In this document: one piece after another, positions 1 to 8,932 of the stretch
Numbering within the stretch: the first letter of the stretch is position 1
Layout of the letters: each line of letters begins with the position of its first letter
Assembly (NCBI GenBank): GCA_014379205.1
Contig: JACMME010000266.1
Location: forward strand, 1-33,483
Reading direction: 5' to 3'
Length of the DNA: 33,483 bases
Source: Gemmatimonadaceae bacterium
GTDB taxonomy: Bacteria; Gemmatimonadota; Gemmatimonadetes; Gemmatimonadales; Gemmatimonadaceae
Notes under the pieces: model-generated
Databases searched by the model: none
What the model was told of the DNA's origin: nothing
The model's input: the letters and a program-made list of their open reading frames with translations, nothing else
Made by a program: the position numbers and the translations under genes

Positions 1-48
1 ACTCGGGTTGAAGGGCTGCTTTAGGCTTGGAATTCGAGCATGTATAAG

Positions 49-111
49 ACTTCAACGACTCTGACCCCTTGAACCCCGCGTATTACTTCAAGGACTCTGA
101 CCCCTTGAACC
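49..111. repeat. Two direct copies of a ~27-bp repeat, period 36 bp
   Basis: Two near-identical copies of a sequence containing GACTCTGACCCCTTGAACC lie 36 bp apart near the left edge and differ mainly at one base (TTCAACGACT versus TTCAAGGACT). The reverse complement reads GGGGTCAGAGTC. I recall similar motifs beside REP-associated tyrosine transposases, but no transposase is present here, so this origin is inference. The repeats lie upstream of the first gene and could be an insertion scar or part of its leader. Nothing else is recognisable in the first 222 bases. Confidence 0.6.
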
Positions 112-222
112 GTGGTCTCTGGATCCTGCTCCTTCCCGTCTCGCTTGCGCAACTTACGCTCCCATCTAGCTTTCAAGAAGCAGCAGTGTGTTCTCCTTCC
201 GCGTATAAGGGGCAGCAGTATC

Positions 223-522
223 ATGTCGGACCAGACTTACGACGATGACCGCGCGCGGAATCTCGAGGAACTTCTCCGCGCACTCGCCGCGCGAATCCGG
301 GAACTCGACGCAAATGGAGAACTGCTTCGGCACGCGAGTGAGCTGACAAGGCTCATAGGCGATGTTCGCAGCGAACTTTTCCACTACGAAGTAAGAGCAA
401 CGTATGACACGCCCGATGTGGCCGAGAATCGGCGCATCGTGGATGAAGCAACCAAGCCATCAGAGAGCAAATGGGAAAGCAACGAGTGGACGCCGGACCA
501 GGACGACGAGCCAACGTGGTGA
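223..522 (+). CDS. Small acidic hypothetical protein (99 aa)
   Basis: I do not recognise this family. The protein is highly charged and predicted to be mainly helical, with no signal peptide or membrane segment. A heptad-like Leu-rich stretch (LEELLRALAARIRELD) near residues 10-26 could form a coiled coil, and the C-terminus is acidic (ending DQDDEPTW). I chose the ATG that begins MSDQTYDDD, because an upstream extension would run through the repeat region with an atypical composition. Its TGA overlaps the GTG of the DsbA-like gene (GTGA), so the two are probably translationally coupled. A role linked to disulfide formation is only a guess from position. Confidence 0.65.
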   Translation: MSDQTYDDDRARNLEELLRALAARIRELDANGELLRHASELTRLIGDVRSELFHYEVRATYDTPDVAENRRIVDEATKPSESKWESNEWTPDQDDEPTW

Positions 523-1268
523 AGCGGCAACGCCGCGCTGATTCCATGCGCGGTTTTTATCTCGGCATGGCTGGTGTAGTGGTTGCTGGCGCCGCATTCC
601 TGACTTGGCAGTATTTGAAACCAAAGGAAGGTGTGCGCCTTGCCGCAGCAACGACGCCGGTCAAGGCTGAGGGCTACCTGCTCGGAAGCGCGACAGCTCC
701 CGTCCAGATTCTTGAGTTTGCTGACTTCGAGTGCCCAGCGTGCTCCAACTTCTCAACCATCACGGAGCCCGATGTCCGAAAACGCATCGTGGAAGCGGGG
801 TTGGCCAGCTTCCGGTTCTACGATTTCCCGCTGCCGCAGCACAAGCACACCATGAAGGCGTCCAACAGCGCTGCCTGTGCCAATGACCAAGGCAAGTTCT
901 GGGAAATGCACGACCGGATTTTCGCGGGGCAGAATGAATGGGCGGCCTCGCGCAATCCAAAGGGAATCTTCAAGGATTTTGCCGGTGAGATCGGCCTCGA
1001 CGTGCCCAAATGGGAGGAGTGCTATGAAGACGGCCGGCACCAGGCGCGGATCGAAGCGAACCGGGCAGAGGGAGAGCGGAGAGGTGTTTCCTCGACACCA
1101 TCATTCGTGATCGGGCGCCGGCTCGTGCCAGGCTCTCTTCCGTATGACGTTATCAAGGCGTACGTCGACAGTGCCACCGCCGAAGCCACGGCGAGCACTC
1201 TCGATGGCGGCGCGAAAACGAAACCTGACTCACTGAACGCCGCGGTGGACAGCGCGAACACGCCATGA
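519..1268 (+). CDS. Membrane-anchored DsbA-family thiol-disulfide oxidoreductase
   Basis: This is a thioredoxin-fold protein of the DsbA/DSBA-like type (249 aa from the chosen start). One N-terminal membrane anchor (about residues 13-30) is followed by an extracytoplasmic domain with the redox motif CPAC (Cys72 and Cys75) after EFADFE. The cis-Pro loop SSTPSF (Pro194) is also present. It should introduce disulfides into exported proteins. The GTG start overlaps the previous stop (GTGA); an internal ATG nine codons later (MRGFYL) is a possible alternative. The stop overlaps the ATG of the VKOR gene. This pairing makes sense because VKOR-type enzymes reoxidise DsbA proteins in bacteria that lack DsbB. 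The last 35 residues are low complexity. Confidence 0.9.
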   Translation: MKRQRRADSMRGFYLGMAGVVVAGAAFLTWQYLKPKEGVRLAAATTPVKAEGYLLGSATAPVQILEFADFECPACSNFSTITEPDVRKRIVEAGLASFRFYDFPLPQHKHTMKASNSAACANDQGKFWEMHDRIFAGQNEWAASRNPKGIFKDFAGEIGLDVPKWEECYEDGRHQARIEANRAEGERRGVSSTPSFVIGRRLVPGSLPYDVIKAYVDSATAEATASTLDGGAKTKPDSLNAAVDSANTP

Positions 1269-1759
1269 AGGCAAGGATGGTAATCGCACTCCTGTCGCTT
1301 GCCGGAACCTATGTCGCACTGTACCTCACCCTGTACAAGGTCGGTGTCATAGGCCAGCTGTCATGCTCCGTAGGCTCATGCGAAGCTGTCAACACGAGCA
1401 AGTGGGCGGTTTTTCTGGGGCTGCCTGTGGCTGCGTGGGGACTTGGCGCCTATGTCGTCATGCTCACCCTGGCGTTGACAGGGCTTCAGCCACCTTTGCA
1501 GGAGTCGCGCACCATCTCATGGGCACTGGTCGCGGTATCCGGGTGGAGCCTGCTTTTTTCCCTCTGGCTCACCTATCTGGAGCTTTTCGTCATTCACGCC
1601 ATATGCATGTACTGCGTGATTTCGGCCGTGATTGTAGCACTCGTGTTCATGGCTAGTCTGGTTGATCTGCGCATGGCGACAAGGGGCCCGGGATCGGAGA
1701 TCAGAGAGGAGGAAGCGAGTTCCAGTGATCGGGGCGTGGGAAGCGTGGGGATCATTTGA
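1265..1759 (+). CDS. Vitamin K epoxide reductase (VKOR) family quinone-linked oxidase
   Basis: This 164-aa polytopic protein carries the VKOR signature. A first cysteine pair (Cys34, Cys39) lies in a loop followed by a conserved Ser (Ser45) and the LGLPVAAWG segment. The active-site CMYC motif (Cys114, Cys117) lies in the last helices. About four or five hydrophobic segments are visible. In bacteria such proteins pass electrons from a DsbA partner to quinone. It is coupled to the upstream DsbA-like gene by an ATGA overlap, so the two form a disulfide-generating pair. The C-terminal tail of about 25 residues is charged, Ser/Gly-rich and outside the fold. Confidence 0.92.
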   Translation: MKARMVIALLSLAGTYVALYLTLYKVGVIGQLSCSVGSCEAVNTSKWAVFLGLPVAAWGLGAYVVMLTLALTGLQPPLQESRTISWALVAVSGWSLLFSLWLTYLELFVIHAICMYCVISAVIVALVFMASLVDLRMATRGPGSEIREEEASSSDRGVGSVGII

Positions 1760-1795
1760 GCAGTCACATGGCGCTTTCGGCGCGGCGGTACTGAG

Positions 1796-2167
1796 ATGTT
1801 CGGACGGTGGTTCCCCGAGTCGATTTTCAATCGCAAGCTGAGCCCCTCCGCTGAGAAGCGGCTTCGCCTCGCGCAAGCGCGTGCCGAGGAATCGATAATT
1901 CGGGCGCATGTGGACAATGCCCTCATGTTCGTGGACACGCTCGCGGAGGACATGTCGTTTGACCGGGCCCTCGACAGCTACGTCCGCGTCATGGGTATCC
2001 CGGAGCCGATGGCGAGCACGGTTGTGACCCGCACACTCGTCGTACTTGGAGAGGAGCTCGTTCCCTACCGCCGGCGAGCGCAGGAAAGCGCGGAGGACGA
2101 CCAGCGTCCCGCACTTCGCCTCAACGATGCGTCAGACGCGAAGGCGAGGGCGGTGAGGAGAGCGTAG
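1796..2167 (+). CDS. Hypothetical protein (123 aa), last gene of the disulfide operon
   Basis: I do not recognise this family. The protein looks soluble and helical, rich in Arg, Ala and Glu, with no cysteines, signal peptide or membrane segment. A central region around residues 45-85 (MSFDRALDSYVRVMGI onward) looks like a compact helical domain, followed by a disordered charged tail. It starts 36 bases after the VKOR stop and probably shares its transcript. Its TAG stop abuts the left arm of a G-rich inverted repeat facing the convergent acs gene. Confidence 0.6.
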   Translation: MFGRWFPESIFNRKLSPSAEKRLRLAQARAEESIIRAHVDNALMFVDTLAEDMSFDRALDSYVRVMGIPEPMASTVVTRTLVVLGEELVPYRRRAQESAEDDQRPALRLNDASDAKARAVRRA

Positions 2168-2168
2168 T

Positions 2169-2223
2169 TGGGGAGTAGGGGTTGGGGGGTGGGGAGCGGG
2201 CATCACTCCCCATCCCCCAACCC

Positions 2224-2232
<9 letters not shown>
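2169..2232. repeat. Heptad-built inverted repeat between convergent genes (likely bidirectional terminator)
   Basis: The left arm reads on the + strand as 7-mers TGGGGAG TAGGGGT and so on, about 28 bases. The right arm is its near-perfect reverse complement (two or three mismatches), with a loop of about 8 bases. The stem would be very stable. The left arm begins two bases after the stop of the upstream gene, and the right arm contains the last codons and TAG stop of acs. There is no U-tract, so it is not a textbook intrinsic terminator. Its position between convergent stops nevertheless suggests transcription termination or 3' protection. The arm has four G-runs of at least four, so a G-quadruplex is also possible. 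Confidence 0.85.
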
Positions 2233-4185
<1,953 letters not shown>

Positions 4186-4197
4186 GAGGAAAGGAGT

Positions 4198-4218
4198 GCG
4201 GATTGCGGATTGCGGACT
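4198..4218. repeat. Three tandem GCGGATT-type heptads in the acs leader
   Basis: GCGGATT, GCGGATT and GCGGACT stand in tandem 12 bases upstream of the acs ATG, in the divergent gap before the recombinase gene. On the acs strand they read as AATCCGC units. The same CCGCAAT heptad, in the same orientation relative to its gene, occurs directly before the ATG of the APC permease. No inverted partner is seen here, so this is a single arm. The rest of the 185-base gap has no motif I can name; it must hold the acs and recombinase promoters. Confidence 0.75.
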
Positions 4219-4370
4219 GGAGAATTCTAACGCCAGGAGGACGTGGGCTCACACCGGCGACGTGCAAGCTGGACTAATGTATTCGGAGTACGCAACCGGA
4301 GAAGACGATTTCACAACCGGATGCAATCTGCTAAAGTTCCCCGCATGCTTTCTGAGTTGAAACGCTGAAC

Positions 4371-5300
4371 GTGACGCAGAATAGCGCGACGGTCCCGCAT
4401 CCGGAGGTGCATCCCGAGCCAGACTACGACTCGCTGCATCGCTTTTCCGCCTGGCTTGCACGGATCGGGCGCGCCGAAGCCACTATCGCGGCATACCACG
4501 CCGACATCGCGGATCTGGTTCGCGCGTTCGCTCCGCGACCTGTTGAAGAGTTGCTCTCTGCTGACATCACCACCCACTTGAGCGACCGCGCGTCGGCTGA
4601 TGAGTGGTCCGCGGCGACGACCCGCCGTCATCTCCAGGCGGTCAAGGCGTTTTACAGATATCTGGTAAGTGAAGAGCGATTGCGCGCTCCGGGTCCGGCG
4701 GAAGCGCTCGCGGAGCCGGTCTTCGAGCCGCGCGCCCCGCATGTGATCTCGGAGGACGACGTAAATGCGCTCCTGTCCTGTCTGGCGCGGCGTGCCTGCC
4801 AGCGTGAAGGTGCCGCCGATCGAATGGATCTCGCGCTGTACGGTCTCTGCTACCACGCGGCGCTGCTGGTAAGCGAGGCAATTGGACTGACCCTTGATTC
4901 CGTTCGTGGGGACAGGCACGCAATGGAGCTCGATGTGGTGGGTCGTCGCGGCGAAGAAAGCAGGGTGACGATCGAGGGTGACGCCGCCCGGTGGCTGTCA
5001 GATTGGCTCGCCGAGAGGCCGGAGCCAAAGCGTGAGGCGCACGCACCCTTTGTGTTTATTCACCCAGTCACGCGTCTGCATACCTCGAGGCAGCGTGCGT
5101 GGGACCGATTGAAACGAGTTGCGCGTTCAGCGCAGCTCGGCGAAGAGATAGCCAATGCAATCACACCACATACGCTTCGCCACTCTCACGCCGCGCACAT
5201 GGTGTCGCGAGCCGCCAATGTGTCCCAACTGCGCGCCGCGCTGAGGCAGCATTCACCGCGCCACGCGGCCAAGTATCTGACAGGTTTACGCGATTCATGA
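4371..5300 (+). CDS. XerC/D-like tyrosine recombinase, active site degenerate
   Basis: The two-domain layout is typical: an N-terminal SAM-like core-binding domain (about residues 20-105) and a catalytic domain (about 124-305). The length (309 aa) equals XerC/XerD. Box II HTLRH (His267, Arg270), the third-box His (His294 in RQHS) and the nucleophile Tyr302 are present. The first catalytic Arg, expected in GLRVSE, is Leu166 (ALLVSE, codon CTG), and the beta-hairpin Lys region (GKGNKER in XerD) reads GRRGEES. Strand cleavage is therefore doubtful, and it may be a DNA-binding derivative or a recombinase with reduced activity. GTG start. The stop overlaps the ccmA ATG, which is unusual company for a recombinase. 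Confidence 0.85.
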   Translation: MTQNSATVPHPEVHPEPDYDSLHRFSAWLARIGRAEATIAAYHADIADLVRAFAPRPVEELLSADITTHLSDRASADEWSAATTRRHLQAVKAFYRYLVSEERLRAPGPAEALAEPVFEPRAPHVISEDDVNALLSCLARRACQREGAADRMDLALYGLCYHAALLVSEAIGLTLDSVRGDRHAMELDVVGRRGEESRVTIEGDAARWLSDWLAERPEPKREAHAPFVFIHPVTRLHTSRQRAWDRLKRVARSAQLGEEIANAITPHTLRHSHAAHMVSRAANVSQLRAALRQHSPRHAAKYLTGLRDS

Positions 5301-6004
5301 CCGCCATTGAGGCGCATGGCCTGACGCGCGCCTTTGGCCGCCGCATGGCGGTTGATGGCGTGGACCTGTCCATCGCGTCGGGCGATTGCATGGCGATCTT
5401 CGGGCCGAACGGGGCGGGGAAGACGACTCTGCTCAGACTCCTGGGCGGTCTATTGAAGCCGAGCGCGGGCACCGCGACCATCGGAGGCGTGCGCATACCG
5501 TCGGGCGATGAAGGGCGCGGTGCCGTAGGAGTAATTGCGCACGCCACCATGCTGTACGGTGCGCTCTCAGGACGCGAGAATGTGGAGTTCGCGGCTCGTT
5601 TGCACGGCGTCCGAAACTACCGGGATGCAGCGACTGCCGCTTTGGACAAAATGCATGTGCTGGACAGGGCATCCGCGCCGGTGCGCGCGCTGAGCCGGGG
5701 GATGCAGCAGCGTGTCGCCATAGCGCGGGCGATCGTGCATGCGCCATCGGTCATTCTGCTCGACGAGCCTTTTACCGGTCTCGACTACGCCGGAGCATCG
5801 GCGCTCACCGTGTTGCTTGGCACTCTGCGCGTCGGTGGCGCTGCGCTGGTTCTCGTGACACACAATATTGCGGAAGGCCTCGCGATCGCGACGCATGCAT
5901 CAATCATGCGCGAGGGGCGCTTTGCGCGCAGCGAGAAGCGCGCATCCATCGATGCCGACCGATATCAGAGTGAGTACCGGGAGCTGGTGTCGCATGGCAC
6001 TTAG
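5297..6004 (+). CDS. ccmA: Haem exporter ATP-binding subunit CcmA
   Basis: This is the ABC ATPase of the CcmABCD complex, which releases haem-loaded CcmE for cytochrome c maturation at the inner membrane. The protein is 235 aa and shows Walker A GPNGAGKTT, signature LSRGMQQR, Walker B VILLDEPF and the H-loop VTHN. I chose the ATG that overlaps the recombinase stop (ATGA) and begins MTAIEAHGLTRAFG; a longer in-frame extension would run through the recombinase gene in another frame. It overlaps ccmB by 11 bases. The assignment rests on the directly following ccmB and ccmC, because ATPases of this type look much alike. Confidence 0.93.
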   Translation: MTAIEAHGLTRAFGRRMAVDGVDLSIASGDCMAIFGPNGAGKTTLLRLLGGLLKPSAGTATIGGVRIPSGDEGRGAVGVIAHATMLYGALSGRENVEFAARLHGVRNYRDAATAALDKMHVLDRASAPVRALSRGMQQRVAIARAIVHAPSVILLDEPFTGLDYAGASALTVLLGTLRVGGAALVLVTHNIAEGLAIATHASIMREGRFARSEKRASIDADRYQSEYRELVSHGT

Positions 6005-6677
6005 TGCGCTCAATGCCGCGTGGCTGATTGCGCGCAAGGATCTCACAATAGAATTCAGGACCCGCACGGCGTTTCTGTCCGCGCTGGTCTTTGCGTTGAT
6101 GGCGATTGTGATCTTCTACTTCTCATGGGATCCGACCGCCATTCCCGCTGGCGATCTTGCGCCCGGCGTGATGTGGGTGATCTTCACTTTCTCGGGACTC
6201 CTCGGTCTGCATCGATCATTTGGTATCGAGCAGCAGGATCGCGCGATCGACGGACTGCTCGGCGCACCGGTTGCGCGCGAGGCGATTTACCTCGGCAAAG
6301 CGCTTGCGAATCTGGTGTTCGTCGTGGGAATCCAGATGGTCGCCATCCCGGCTGTGGCGCTCTTCTACAATGTGTCTGTAATCAGTGTGGCGCCGGCGCT
6401 CGCCGCGATTGCCCTGCTTGCGGCAGTGGGGCTCGTTGCGGTCGGTACGCTGTTCGGCTCGATGGCAGTAAACACGAGGCTCGCTGAGCTGCTATTGCCG
6501 GTGTTGTCACTGCCTTTCTTCGTACCCGTGGTGGTGCCGGCTGCGCAGGCCACAGCAAAGCTGCTGAATGGCCGCCCAATAGCTGAAGTGGATGGTTGGT
6601 TGCGGCTCCTGGGTGCCTTCGACATCGTGTTCGTGACCGTGTGCATGCTCGCGTTTCCCTATACAATCGAGGAATGA
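5994..6677 (+). CDS. ccmB: Haem exporter membrane subunit CcmB
   Basis: This is a 227-aa membrane protein with six hydrophobic segments, matching CcmB in length and topology. The N-terminal AWLIARKDLTIEFRTR and the later GLLGLHRSFGIEQQDRAIDGLL are typical of the family. It forms the membrane channel-like partner of CcmA. The ATG lies inside the end of ccmA, and the TGA overlaps the ccmC ATG, so the set is translated as a coupled unit. Confidence 0.95.
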   Translation: MALSALNAAWLIARKDLTIEFRTRTAFLSALVFALMAIVIFYFSWDPTAIPAGDLAPGVMWVIFTFSGLLGLHRSFGIEQQDRAIDGLLGAPVAREAIYLGKALANLVFVVGIQMVAIPAVALFYNVSVISVAPALAAIALLAAVGLVAVGTLFGSMAVNTRLAELLLPVLSLPFFVPVVVPAAQATAKLLNGRPIAEVDGWLRLLGAFDIVFVTVCMLAFPYTIEE

Positions 6678-7402
6678 CCAGCTCCGTTGCAGCAAGAGAT
6701 TCACTGGAATCTCGTACCCAGTCCGGGATCGCACCGGTTTTTGATTGGTTCCTCGTAGCTGCCGGGGCTGCGGTGATCGGCACGCTTGTACGTGCGATGG
6801 CATTCACACCCGTCGAACTGCGGCAGGGACCGGCTCAAAAAATCTTCTACGTGCATGCGCCGTCAGCATGGGTTGCGTTTCTCGCATTCGGTCTCGTGGC
6901 TGTAGCGGGATTGCTGTATCTCTGGCTCCGCGACCTGCGTCTCGACCGCTTCGCCGAAAGTTCGGCCGAGGTTGGGGTTGTATTCACCACGGTTGTCCTG
7001 ATCACGGGTCCGCTGTGGGGACGTCCGGTGTGGGGAACATGGTGGACATGGGATGCGCGCCTGACCCTGACCCTGTTTCTGTGGTTCGTCTACGCCGGCT
7101 ATCTGGTATTGCGCGGCGCAATCGACAACCAGGAGCAGCGCGCGCGGTATTCGGCGGTGCTTGGCGCACTGGGTGCTCTGCTCATCCCGTTCATCCACCT
7201 GAGCGTGTACATGTTTCGCACGCTGCACCCGCAGCCAATTGTGATGAAGCCCGGTGCGCCTTCGCTTCCAAACGAGATGCTTGTGACTCTTTTAATGGCG
7301 TTCGCCTCGTTCACGCTGTTGTACGTCGCTCTTCTGCGAGCTCGATATCGTTTGTCGGAAGCGCGCAGCGCGCTGGCTCATCAGGAGGGCGGTGATGCCT
7401 GA
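6674..7402 (+). CDS. ccmC: Cytochrome c maturation haem-handling protein CcmC
   Basis: CcmC loads haem onto CcmE in the periplasm. The tryptophan-rich haem-binding motif is present (GTWWTWDARLT), flanked by two conserved histidines in VHAPSAW and FIHLSVYMFRTLHP. Six membrane segments are visible over 242 aa. The ATG overlaps the ccmB stop; a longer in-frame start upstream would lie within ccmB and is not needed. It overlaps the small ccmD gene by eight bases. No ccmE, ccmF, ccmG or ccmH gene lies in the window, so the rest of the system must be elsewhere. Confidence 0.96.
   Translation: MTSSVAARDSLESRTQSGIAPVFDWFLVAAGAAVIGTLVRAMAFTPVELRQGPAQKIFYVHAPSAWVAFLAFGLVAVAGLLYLWLRDLRLDRFAESSAEVGVVFTTVVLITGPLWGRPVWGTWWTWDARLTLTLFLWFVYAGYLVLRGAIDNQEQRARYSAVLGALGALLIPFIHLSVYMFRTLHPQPIVMKPGAPSLPNEMLVTLLMAFASFTLLYVALLRARYRLSEARSALAHQEGGDA
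7383..7389 (+). promoter_or_regulatory. Strong Shine-Dalgarno sequence of ccmD
   Basis: AGGAGGG stands five bases before the ATG of the 44-codon ccmD, inside the end of ccmC. It is the best ribosome-binding site in this operon and supports the small gene as real. Confidence 0.8.
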
Positions 7403-7529
7403 AAACGCCGGCTACTACCACGCCGCCTACGCGTTGACCGCGACGATCTACGCCGCTTACGCGATAAGCATCTGGTGGCGTGGGCGGCGCGTGCGCGAAC
7501 GGCTCAAGGGTACCTCCGCACGTGATTAA
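7395..7529 (+). CDS. ccmD: CcmD-like haem exporter small subunit (44 aa)
   Basis: This small gene begins MPENAGYYHAAYALTATIYA and contains one membrane segment (about residues 8-29), then a strongly basic tail (WWRGRRVRERLKG). CcmD proteins are single-pass, have a Tyr-rich helix start and a basic cytoplasmic tail, and follow ccmC, so length, topology and position all fit. A strong Shine-Dalgarno sequence precedes the ATG. CcmD stabilises the CcmABC-CcmE complex. The stop lies inside the start of the pyrophosphatase gene. Confidence 0.85.
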   Translation: MPENAGYYHAAYALTATIYAAYAISIWWRGRRVRERLKGTSARD

Positions 7530-8064
7530 CGCGTGGCGCGACCTCGCGCCCGGGCAGCATCCCCCCGACGTGGTTACCGCCGTAGTAGAAATTCCGAGCG
7601 GAAGCCGAAACAAGTACGAGCTTGACAAGGAATCGGGGCTCATCCGCCTCGACCGCGTCCTGTACTCAGCGGTCCACTATCCGGGTGATTACGGATTTAT
7701 TCCGCGTACGCTTGCGGAGGACAACGATCCCTGTGATGTCCTGGTCCTCCTGAACGAGCCGACTTTTCCCGGTTGCCAGATAGATGTGCGGCCGATAGGC
7801 GTCCTCAAGATGCTTGATCGCGGTGATCCGGACGACAAGGTGCTGGCGGTGCCCAGCAACGATCCATTCTATGGAGAATACTTCGACATCGCAGATATTC
7901 CGCAACACTACCTTAAGGAAGTCGAGCACTTCTTTCGCATCTACAAGGATCTGGAAGGGAAACGGGTCCAAACCGTCGGTTGGGGGAAGAGCGATGTCGC
8001 CATGCAGGTTGTCATGGAGTCTATAGCGCGCTACTCGGACAAGTACCTGAAGGTCGGGCCGTGA
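7522..8064 (+). CDS. ppa: Inorganic pyrophosphatase (family I)
   Basis: The enzyme hydrolyses pyrophosphate to two phosphates in the cytoplasm. At 180 aa it matches bacterial family I enzymes. The active-site segments are conserved: EIPSGSRNKYE, HYPGDYGFIPRT, the metal-binding DNDPCDVLVL and LDRGDPDDKVLAVP. I chose the GTG beginning VINAWRDLAPG, which overlaps the ccmD stop, because this gives the family's usual N-terminus. The link to ccm genes looks like shared transcription, not shared function. It ends 26 bases from the convergent aquaporin gene; this gap has no heptad hairpin. Confidence 0.96.
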   Translation: MINAWRDLAPGQHPPDVVTAVVEIPSGSRNKYELDKESGLIRLDRVLYSAVHYPGDYGFIPRTLAEDNDPCDVLVLLNEPTFPGCQIDVRPIGVLKMLDRGDPDDKVLAVPSNDPFYGEYFDIADIPQHYLKEVEHFFRIYKDLEGKRVQTVGWGKSDVAMQVVMESIARYSDKYLKVGP

Positions 8065-8090
8065 GATGCGCTCCGCCTACGGAAAGTCGA

Positions 8091-8828
8091 TCAGGCCTTC
8101 CTCGTGGGTACATTGCTCCTTGCTCCTGCGGGATCGATCACTCCATGGTCTGCAGGCTCAGGCGCGCTCCGAAGGAAAAGGGTGTCATACAACAGTGCGG
8201 CTGCGATTGCGCCAATGATCGGCCCTACCCAGTAAATGAGGTGGCCTTCGTAGAAACCGGACGCTACTGCCGGCCCGAACGACCGCGCAGGATTCATCGA
8301 GGCGCCTGTAAGCGGCCCGATTGCCAGGATATCGGCCGCAACGGTGAAGCCTATCGCCAGGCCACCAACCTTCGGCGCTTTAGGATCAGCCGCCGTTCCG
8401 AAAACCACGAACATGAGAAGGAAAGTGGCTATCCCTTCCAGCAGATATGCCTGCCCGGATGTAACTCCTTCCGACACGTACTGGCCGCCTCCACGGGCAG
8501 CCATGAAGGCTGCGTCAGGATAAACCGATTTGAGGACATAAGCCGCGCTCATGGCTGCAAGTAGCTGTGCGACGATGAATATGCCTGCTAGCAGCGGGGC
8601 TATCCTGCGCGTGACGACGAAGCCAATCGTCACCGCGGGGTTGAGATGGCCCGAAAAGCGCATGGTTGCCGTAACAATCGCGGCGAGAATCAGTCCGTGC
8701 GCGAGAGCGATTTCGACGAGACCGATGTTGGCGGTTGTCCGCGCAGCGATCAGCGCGCCGCTTCCGACAAAGACGAGAGCGAACGTGCCAATAAATTCCG
8801 CGACCGCATGGCGTAGCGAATCACGCAT
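8091..8828 (-). CDS. MIP-family aquaporin
   Basis: This 245-aa channel has six membrane segments and the two pore-forming NPA loops, SGHLNPAVT and GASMNPARSFGPA. The helix before the second loop reads IGFTVAADILAIGP. It resembles plant TIP or NIP aquaporins more than E. coli AqpZ, which has His at the selectivity filter there; the filter position here appears to be Ile. Passage of small neutral solutes besides water is therefore possible. The ATG has a good ribosome-binding site (AGGAAG, five bases away). It diverges from the DHH phosphoesterase gene. Confidence 0.93.
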   Translation of the reverse strand: MRDSLRHAVAEFIGTFALVFVGSGALIAARTTANIGLVEIALAHGLILAAIVTATMRFSGHLNPAVTIGFVVTRRIAPLLAGIFIVAQLLAAMSAAYVLKSVYPDAAFMAARGGGQYVSEGVTSGQAYLLEGIATFLLMFVVFGTAADPKAPKVGGLAIGFTVAADILAIGPLTGASMNPARSFGPAVASGFYEGHLIYWVGPIIGAIAAALLYDTLFLRSAPEPADHGVIDPAGARSNVPTRKA

Positions 8829-8932
8829 GATGGCTTCCTGATGGAAGAGGGAGAGCGCTTAACGGCCCGACTGACAGGCGCAGTCATTGGGGAGAGTAGG
8901 CTTTCCGCCGCGCCGGGGCAAGCCGCTTCACC

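Noticed and set aside
4186-4370. Small gene or RNA in the gap between acs and the recombinase
   Set aside because: An open + frame crosses the gap but overlaps acs antisense and shows no start context, composition or structure supporting a gene.
8065-8090. Heptad hairpin between ppa and the aquaporin gene
   Set aside because: The 26-base gap contains no inverted or tandem repeat. This convergent gap simply lacks the element.
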